Positions 57,231 to 64,000 of a DNA stretch of 64,000 nucleotides are shown piece after piece; positions within the stretch are counted from its first letter, which is position 1, and the number at the start of each line of letters is the position of its first letter. The position numbers and the translations under genes are program-made. The notes below the pieces were generated by a model that saw only the letters and a program-made list of their open reading frames with translations, made no database searches and was not told the DNA's origin. Origin of the DNA: Escarpia spicata (taxonomy: Eukaryota; Annelida; Polychaeta; Sabellida; Siboglinidae); assembly GCA_963995525.1 (NCBI GenBank), contig OZ023214.1:18276326-18340325 (forward strand), read 5' to 3'.

Positions 57231-59300
57231 CTTGTAAATGCTGTCTATTTCCATCACTTTTAAACCTTCTAAACACTTTTGTATCATCCGCAAATTTCAA
57301 CACCTTGCTTGTTATTTCATCATCCAAATCGTCGATATATATTAAGAATAATATAGGACCTAATACTGATCCCTGTGGTACCCCACTCAATACCAATTTC
57401 CAGTTTGAAGCCTCCCCATCAACTACTACACGTTGTCTTCTGTCAATCAGCCATTGTTCTATCCAGTTTATTATACCATTTCCTATGCCATGGGCCTTTA
57501 GTTTAAGCAGTAATCTTTGATGTGGCACTTTGTCGAAAGCTTTTTGAAAATCCAAAAAACATAACATATTTGTTAAGCATGACCTCGCTTTAAAAAAACC
57601 ATGTTGAGATGGGTTTATCAAGTTTTGTTTAACAAGAAAATCCACCATGTGATCTTTAATTAGTCTTTCTAATAATTTACAAATCACTGATGTTAAACTC
57701 ACTGGTCTATAGTTCTCTGACTTGTTTCTCGAACCTTTTTTGAATAACGGTATAATGTTTGCTTCTTTCCATTCTAAAGGAACCACTCCCTCTTCTAATG
57801 ACAAGTTGAAAACTGTTGCAAGCGGTATGCTAATTTGTTCTACAATTTCCAATAGTAGTTTGGGTGGAATACCATCCACTCCAGGTGATTTATTATCCTT
57901 CATAGCCCTTATTTTCTTAGCTACCATTTCCGGGGTTACAATTAATGGTCCTAAATAGTCTGAATCTGCCCCCTTGAACTTAGCCTCTGGTATTGGCAGT
58001 GAACTAATATCTTCCCTGGTAAACACTAAACTAAAGTACTCATTCAGGTCTTCTGCCATTAAGAATCCTTCTGATATTATATTTCCAGCACTATCTTCTA
58101 GAGGACCGACCTTATCTTGAAATTTCTGTTTGCTTCGAACATACGCATAAAAACTCTTGCTATCATGTTTTATATTACTAGCTAATTGTTGTTCATAGCT
58201 TCTCTTTGAATTTCTAATTTCAGCTGTAGCTTGGTTAAGTGCTTCTTTATAACTGTTGTAGTCTTCATCATTTCCAGTACATCTATATGACTTCCACATC
58301 ATTTGTTTATACTTAATTTTTCTAATGGCTTCTTTCGATAAGTGTTTCTTTTTGGACCGTTTTCCTTGTTTTTTGAAGGGTACAAATTTATCGACTATGC
58401 ACTTACTTTCACTCTTTAATATATTCCAGCATTCTGTTGCCGTCTTATTTGTCAGTGTCTTATTCCAGTCTATCTTTGCTAAATATTTCCTCATGTCCTT
58501 ATACCTTCCTTTGTGGAAATTTCTCCTATACTGCTTTTTACTATTCCTTTCTGGTTTTACTTTGATGGTAAAATGTATCTGGTTGTGATCGCTACTCCCC
58601 AGTGGCTCACATATCTTGACATTGTCAACTAATTCATTCTGTGAGGACAAAACTATGTCTAACACATTCTCACCCCTGGTTGGTTCTAGCACATGTTGAG
58701 AAAGGAATGTATTTTGAACTAAAACTAAAAACTTGTGGTCCTCTCTCCCCATACTCTGTAGAGATTTCCATTGTATATGCCCATGGTTAAAATCCCCCAT
58801 GATAATACAGTCCCGTTTGCTTACTTCCCTTATAGCGTTTTGTATTTTTTCTTTCTCTTCTATGCTTATGTTTGGACTTCGATAAACTAACCCAACTGTT
58901 AACGTTGAGTTTCCTGTAACTATGTTACACAAAACAGCTTCTTCGCAATCTGCTTCTCTTTCTAATTTTATTTCATAAGCCTGAATAGATTATTTAATAT
59001 ATAAAATAACTCCGCCTCCCTTTCTTCCTATTCTATCTTTCCTAAACTTTACATATCCTGTCAGTCCCAATTCAGCATCTGTTATATCGCTGGTGGTCCA
59101 GGATTCGGTTATACCTATTATATGAGGGTCAATATCTTCTACCATAATGTTCAGTTCATTTCTTTTGTTTAATATACCCCTTGCATTTAAACAAAAACAT
59201 TTATATCCAGCTTCAGAAGAGTTTTCCAGACTGTTATTTGCTGATTTATTTGTGCTGTCTTTATCTATGCCTCCATTTTCAGGCTTTTCTGTGAGTCCCC
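57231..59300 (-). CDS. CR1 ORF2: endonuclease and reverse transcriptase (interrupted)
   Basis: Endonuclease blocks: CFCLNARGILNKRNELNIMV, IIGITESW, RKGGGVILYIK, a stop at about 58988, VGLVYRSPN, CIIMGDFNHGHIQW, GSSDHNQIHF. RT blocks: NKSPGVDGIPPKLL, SENYRPVSLTSVICKLLERL, FLDFQKAFDKVPHQRLLLKL (motif A), LSGVPQGSVLGPILFLIYID, LKFADDTKVF (about 57270-57300). All catalytic residues I recognise are present. Compared with the copy at 19.3 kb, a segment of about 17-18 codons (EDITKWVDEGSPVDIVY) is missing just before motif A. The frame is cut by the transposon at 57231. Confidence 0.85.
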
Positions 59301-59309
59301 CCTGCGAAT

Positions 59310-60487
59310 CTAGTTTAAATAGATGCAACCTGTCCCACTGTCAACAGATTGCAGCAGGTTCTCTGAGAAAACTGCTGCCCCCTTTCCACTAAGATGGAGG
59401 CCATCTCTCATATACATATCTTCCCTCCCAACAAAGTATCCCCATAAATATGTGAATCCCACCCCTTCTTCTTCACACATCTGCTCAGCTAGTGCATTGA
59501 TCGCCATCCTCTTGCAGTTTCTGTACATTGCCCCCCTTCCTCCCATTACTGGCCAAATTCCTGACAAAATAACCTGTTCAACTCTCGTCTTCTTTAGCTT
59601 CCTCACTAACTGTCTATACTTCTGTACTATCGCAGATGTTCCCTCCATGTCTGCATTATTTGTTCCTACATGTACCAGTATTGACCCCCCCCCTTGCCAT
59701 GTCCCAATACCTTCTCTACCCTGTCAGTTACATGTTCAATCCTAGCCCCCGGTAAACAAACAACGACGTCCTTCCCCTCGCTCAGTGTCTTGTCCGTCTT
59801 TCTCATAATGGAGTCGCCCATAAACACCCTCTCTTTCCTCATTGCCCCCTCAATCACTGCCTTAGAATAGCTCCTTCTTCGGTTTGCATCTGTCTGGTTA
59901 TTGTCTTTCCCCCCTGTTGTCTTCTCTCCTGTCACATTCTCTTCCGATCCATTCTTTCCTGTCGCCTTTCCTCCTGTCAGCGTCCCTTTTATCGACTTCT
60001 CTTCTATCACATTTGCTCTCACTTCCTTTCGTCCCATCTCATTTTCCGCTCTCCTCTCCCGTTCCATCTTCCCTCCCTCCTTCTCTACGGTCACTTTCTT
60101 CCCTGTCACCTTCACGCTTGTCACGTTTTCTGTTGTCGATTTTCCAATTTCTTCCCCTCCAATCACCTTCCCTCCTCTCAATCTCCTTTCCTCAGTCTTC
60201 TTGCCACTGCTATTCTCCTTCAGTCTTGCAGTATTCTCGTCTCTCTCCTTTCGGCCTGCCTCCTTGCTAATTCCCATCTCCATTCCCTTCACAATATCTG
60301 TCAACCTAACTATGTCCTTCTGCAGACACTCCACCTTCCAACACCCAATGCACTGAAAGGTGAATCCTTCCTCCATGGTTTCTGCCCATGACTTTCCACA
60401 CCCGGACAATGCAAAATCTACCCAGCTGTGGCTGTGATCGCACACCAAGTGTCGCTTTGCCTTGACTTGCCGCTTGCAAGGCGCCAT
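59310..60487 (-). CDS. CR1 ORF1: zinc finger plus SGNH/GDSL esterase (frameshifted at a G-run)
   Basis: N-terminus MAPCKRQVKAKRHLVC, then a PHD-like Cys/His cluster (CDHSHSWVDFALSGCGKSW ... FTFQCIGC, residues about 16-50). A long, charged, low-complexity linker (about 60-200) repeats Val-Thr-Gly-x-K words. The esterase follows: block I VFMGDSIMRKTD; a frameshift in a run of nine G (about 59687-59695), after which another frame supplies V-H-V-G-T-N-N (block III); EQVILSGIWPVMGG; final block MRDGLHLSGKG with the Asp-x-x-His pair. CR1 ORF1 esterases of this kind are thought to act on membranes or lipids. A G-run slip could be an assembly error, so ORF1 may be intact in life. Confidence 0.8.
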
Positions 60488-60499
60488 ATCCCGATTAGA

Positions 60500-61400
60500 A
60501 TTTATTTAATAACTTAACTAACTTAGTCTTTATAAAGACTGTTTCCTGTGTACTACAGCACACTTTAGGTTACCAATTTCAATTACACAGCCGACTATTT
60601 ATCCTAACACGAACGCTAACATTACCGGTAGTGACCTAATTTAAATACAATCAATGACGTTATGTTAGGCTGCTTTATTGATTTAGGTTACGCCGCCCGA
60701 CTATCGCCCTTGCTTAATTTTAACAACAATACTACCTAATCAAAATATCTAGCAAGTACTAGCTTACACAGATATTATCTTATGTAAGTAGTTTGGTGGT
60801 TGTTACTTTATCTCCTATATATTCTACCACATAATCAGGTTTGTTAAATCTTGTTTACAACTTATCGAAGGCTAAGCCGCCTAAGTGAGTTACCCTATTA
60901 TCACTCACTATACTAAGGTGTTCTAAAATACTTCAACTAACTAACTTTAAGCACAGCTGCTACTCAATATACGTTTATTGCAACTTTATGAATGATATTA
61001 AGGCAAGAATAATACTTATCAATCAGTAATTCCACTTGTATATCAACTTTTCTACACCACCAATTTCTACGATCTATCTCCGCCAAATATAGCCTCGAAA
61101 AATGATATATTCAGTTTCACCAAATTCTCAATAAAGCATTGTTTTCTAAATTCAAACCATTGACTTGCACTTAGTTTCAACATTCTGAATGTAGCCATAT
61201 GATGGGGTAATGGCCAAATGCAAAGTATTCAAGGAAATCGAAACTGCTGATAAATATTAACAATAGGTGACGTTTTGGGGGAAATTGTAACTTTTATCAT
61301 TCATAATATTAAAAACGTGATTTCAAACAGGCAATCTAATATGTGAATATACGTGAAAATACGCTGAATAATCAGTCCACATAAGTCACCACGGAAATCT
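60500..61400. other. No gene recognised
   Basis: 5' flank or 5' UTR of the CR1 element, then array-intron sequence near 61350. No motif recognised. Confidence 0.45.
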
Positions 61401-61424
61401 ACCAGTGTCGTTATGGAAACTAAA

Positions 61425-61478
61425 CGTTCTGGCATTCCTTCCCACGAATTGTGCTTTCCCCAGATTTCTCACAATGTG
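61425..61478 (-). pseudogene. Array unit with both splice sites lost
   Basis: Reads VRNLGKAQFVGRNART, alignable to V-x-x-L-x-x-A-x-x-x-G-x-N-A. The donor position is TTTAGT instead of GTAGGT, and the acceptor position is AC. The shared acceptor-side module follows in nearly complete form at 61510-61605. Confidence 0.6.
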
Positions 61479-61509
61479 GTCAATTTAGTACATAACACTA
61501 ATAAATAAA

Positions 61510-61605
61510 ACTAAGTGGACTACATGGATACACGTATGACAGTAGTGACTGACTGACAGATCATGACAAAGCTCATCTACTATGAGAAATCCATCAAGTA
61601 TAGCA
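61510..61605 (-). repeat. Conserved acceptor-side intron module of the array
   Basis: Plus strand: AACTAAGTGGACTACATGGA, ACACGTATGACAGTAGTGAC, TGACTGACAGATCATGACAA, AGCTCATCTACTATGAGAAA. Similar text follows the acceptor side of most units (for example 2493-2565, 8680-8760, 61865-61930). On the transcribed strand it lies upstream of the branch-point region. It may be plain duplication history or a kept splicing signal. Confidence 0.7.
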
Positions 61606-61790
61606 AGGTGCTATAAGGCCACGCAGAGAATGGAGACAATCTGTTGTGGACCCGCTATCTCCCAAAAAACACTGATAAACGCTGCTAAAGGGTCGCCAGT
61701 TGGAAATTAAATAAATAACATTAATAGTGTCATTGTCATGGAACTCTACCAATACATATCAACTATCTACCTTATTTCTACGGAACCTAC

Positions 61791-61835
61791 CGATGATGCT
61801 TTCCACGTCATGAGTTCTGTTTCATGCAGCGCCGT
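61791..61835 (-). CDS. Array exon (15 codons, TALHETELMTWKASS)
   Basis: Donor GTAGGTTCCG; nearest acceptor ATCATGTGAG, 45 bp, phase 0-0. E-x-E-L and a Trp survive. The acceptor is weak, lacking a pyrimidine tract, so confidence is moderate. Confidence 0.5.
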
Positions 61836-62559
61836 CTCACATGATTAAAGAATACCAATTCGTTTAACTAAGTGGCCACTACGGACACACGTATAACGGT
61901 AGCGACTGACTAACAGATCATGCCAAAGTGTGTCTGCAAACGCAGTCTATGAGAAATTAATAAACGATGATTGGTTGAACGCAGTTTGATTAGTTGTGGG
62001 TCCGTATTATTAATGATAATACAAATTAGTAATACATTGGTTTTATATACAGTAGATTCCCGTTAATGAAATATGTCTGCATGCTACCAAAGGTTTCATG
62101 GAAATTGCAACTTCTTTTATTAAGGGTGGTTCCACAAAATATCCAGGACTAAATATTAAGGACTCTAAGTAACATAAATGAGGGAGCGGTGTATATTTGT
62201 TGTCTAAAAATATTAATTATCTCAGACGATTATGAGTAACACATACTATCTACTGATTATGAAAATGCGAACAGCGTGGATACGTCTAAAACAACATCAC
62301 CGAAGGGCAATTGTTCTGTAAAAAATAAGTTGCATCTAATCAATTCATAGAAATATTATTAGGCCAGTGGTGTATTTAGTATTGATGGGCCGATGGAAGT
62401 ACATCTAGACATCCGTTATTGACAAACTATGTTCTTCTATGGTCTTCTCCGGAATATAAAAAGTGCACCAATCACGAAGCATAGACAAATTACATTTTAC
62501 CATTACTGGAAGCATATTAACAGTCATGAAAACCTACCATTATCACTGTGGAAACCTAC

Positions 62560-62607
62560 CATTCGGGATCGCCAATGTGCGTATTCTAATTCATCTGACG
62601 ACATTGG
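62560..62607 (-). CDS. Array exon (16 codons, PMSSDELEYAHWRSRM)
   Basis: Acceptor CTGTTCTGCAG, donor GTAGGTTTCC, 48 bp, phase 0-0. D-E-L-E and Trp retained. A second intact donor (GTAGGTTTTC) lies 22 bp downstream; its use would shift the frame. The donor-side module (TTACTGGAAGCATATTAACA) is present. Confidence 0.72.
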
Positions 62608-62769
62608 CTGCAGAACAGCAATACGTGACAATTACTTTGATCACGTGGACACACGTACAACAATGCTGGTTGAATTACATTTCATAACAAAGCTCAGTAA
62701 GTTATATTTGGTTAATGATCGTTTGATTAGATGTAGGATTCCAACGATTTCATGTTAGGAACAAGTTGT

Positions 62770-63115
62770 TTCCCACACACGTGTGTGCGTGCTTGCGTAC
62801 GTGTGTGTGTGTGGGGTTTATAGTGTGTATGTTGTGTATGTGTGTGTGTCCGTGTGTTCGTGTGTGTGTGTCAGTATATGCGTGTCAGTGCATATTTGTG
62901 CGTGCGTGTGTGCGCGCGGGGGTGCTCCCGTGTAGCGTTGGTCATAACCTATAGTACTGTAGGATCCGTGTGTGCGTGCGTGCGTGCGTGCGTGCATGCA
63001 TGCATCACGTTTGCGCATAACTAGATGACATGCCATAACATAGGCTCAGTGCGTGCGTGTATGTGTGTGTGTGTGTGTGCGTGCGAGCAAGTGTGCGTGC
63101 GTGAGTGCGTGGGTG
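62770..63115. repeat. Several (GT)n / (GTGC)n microsatellites
   Basis: GT-, GTGC- and TGCA-rich runs at about 62776-62815, 62835-62915, 62970-63005 and 63050-63110. Frames across them are artefacts. Confidence 0.93.
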
Positions 63116-63119
63116 CTGT

Positions 63120-64000
63120 TAATCAACAATTAGAAAGACGTGAAAACACTGTATAAAAATAGGACAGTAATTCTTTAGGTTGATTTACTATTTTTAAAGT
63201 TAGCTACTGGTCCTAGCGTAAGTGCAAGCCATATCTTGATGAATACCAATAAGTCTTCATAACATTTGAAGATTATAGTTATTGCGTGAAGGTTGTTGGA
63301 ATTGTGAACATTGGCTGATTTGTCATGGCAACAGCAATTTATGTTACTATGGAGGTATGCTCCGACGGCAAAAGTATTTAGGTTAGGTGATAACAAATAC
63401 CATCATGCAATTGCAATAAGTTATTATTTGTTGATAAGTTACTTAACGCAATAAGGTGATTTTTGTCTCTGACTTCATAGTAAGTTGCTCGGGTGTATAT
63501 TTATTATAAGTATTTTTGTATTTCGGTTGACACGTGTTTACAAATACCTAAAACACAGCTATGAAACAGAAATAGCTCATTGCATCTGGAACATTCCACA
63601 TAATTAATAACTGACGAAAATTTAAATTTTGTATCTTGTGTAGTTTTCACAAATATTTTGCCTGTGTAAAAATATGGTCCAAAATATTGTTTTCAGAAAA
63701 TGGCCAATACAAAAATGTGAATGTCATGTATTAAACCGTACGAGCAGATGTACATAATTATAGGTATTTGTAATCAGAATCTTTAAAAATGTAAATTGTT
63801 GGGAATGCATAACATGTTATTGGAAATTTATCAATCTCAAAATGACAACAATTCAATTTGAAAAAACATTGGTTTCCTTTAATTGAATGTATGACTTATA
63901 ATTTAATTAATTTAACTTCTCAAGTTAATTGCTTCATGCATGATAAAGTATTATTAGGGAAATATAACTGAAGCATTCTGCTATGTTTTGTGTGTTTCAG
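63120..64000. other. No gene recognised
   Basis: AT-rich sequence, probably array intron. No further exon unit with acceptor, open phase-0 frame and GTAGG donor was found here. Confidence 0.45.

Larger units (their letters stand above)
52895..60490 (-). mobile_element. CR1-type LINE split by a DNA transposon
   Basis: The 5' part runs 60490-57231 and the 3' part 53702-52895; the two rejoin exactly inside the RT-to-C-terminus region when the insert is removed. It carries ORF1 (zinc finger plus SGNH esterase) and ORF2 (endonuclease plus RT). The tail is marked by two copies of TTGTTAAATC. Apart from the insertion, I see one stop in ORF2, frame slips in the C-terminal segment, one frame slip at a G-run in ORF1 and an in-frame deletion, so it was young when broken. 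Confidence 0.88.
326..62607 (-). other. Array of tandemly duplicated symmetric micro-exons (putative micro-exon gene)
   Basis: Minus-strand exons of 45-72 bp, plus one of 159 bp, lie about 0.4-3 kb apart or more where elements intervene. Seen: 16 exons have both a plausible AG acceptor and a GT donor, all have lengths divisible by three, all read in phase 0 at both ends, and none has an in-frame stop. Best-conserved peptides follow x-V-x-E-L-E-E-A-E-A-x-G-W-x-A-A-x, acidic in the middle with a Gly-Trp near the end. Flanking intron sequence is also shared between units. Inference: one gene, transcribed right to left, that grew by module duplication; any exon could be skipped without a frameshift. 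No first exon, signal peptide or last exon was found, so the gene probably extends past one or both window ends. The 30-61 kb gap may be a very long intron or may separate two genes. Alternative: a dispersed repeat whose unit happens to resemble an exon; the shared phase and absent stops argue against that. Confidence 0.7.

Noticed and set aside
59884..60356. Ser/Pro/Phe-rich plus-strand proteins
   Set aside because: They are the antisense shadow of the CR1 ORF1 linker.
62766..63036. Cys/Val-rich and His/Thr-rich frames
   Set aside because: They are translations of GT/GTGC microsatellites.

Overview
The window is nuclear DNA of a multicellular animal. It is AT-rich and full of microsatellites, with GT-AG introns, AATAAA signals and five or more non-LTR retrotransposon lineages. 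I see no operons, ribosome binding sites or conserved housekeeping gene. The repeat content (CR1/L2/Jockey-type LINEs, a THAP gene, foldback elements, tRNA-derived repeats) suits an aquatic invertebrate such as a lophotrochozoan, ambulacrarian or cnidarian. I cannot place it more closely.

The main signal is on the minus strand, from about 1 to 30 kb and again from 61.4 to 62.6 kb. It is an array of very short exons that all look alike. Each is 45-72 bp (one is 159 bp), with an AG acceptor (often TGCAG) and a GT donor (usually GTAGG). I can place 16 exons with intact splice sites. Every one is a multiple of three, begins and ends in phase 0, and has no in-frame stop. The best ones share the pattern x-V-x-E-L-E-E-A-E-A-x-G-W-x-A-A-x. 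Three more units keep an open frame but have lost a splice site. Intron sequence next to the exons is shared between units, so whole exon-plus-intron modules were duplicated. The design recalls schistosome micro-exon genes: symmetric small exons that can be included or skipped without changing frame. No protein family was recognised.

Mobile elements interrupt the array. These are a foldback-like element with tandem repeats in its arms (9.66-14.10 kb), a Jockey-type LINE relic (15.4-17.15 kb), a LINE ORF1 relic (18.0-18.8 kb) abutting a truncated CR1 (18.8-20.5 kb), a truncated LINE with a visible target duplication (23.38-24.99 kb), and an L2-like LINE (26.93-29.65 kb).

From 30 to 61 kb no array exon is visible. 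This block holds a mariner relic, a possible 9.5 kb element bounded by 19-bp inverted termini (31.44-40.99 kb) with a spliced integrase zinc-finger, a 95-bp satellite and a THAP gene, then a LINE with a 51-bp minisatellite in its 3' UTR (41.0-45.03 kb), a MITE, a 0.73 kb-armed inverted repeat carrying tRNA-like promoters (50.37-51.92 kb), and a CR1 (60.49-52.93 kb) split by a 3.5 kb DNA transposon with 32-bp terminal inverted repeats. The CR1 encodes a zinc-finger plus SGNH-esterase ORF1 and an endonuclease/reverse transcriptase ORF2.

Coordinates of degraded elements are approximate. All family names come from motif recognition by eye, without database searches.
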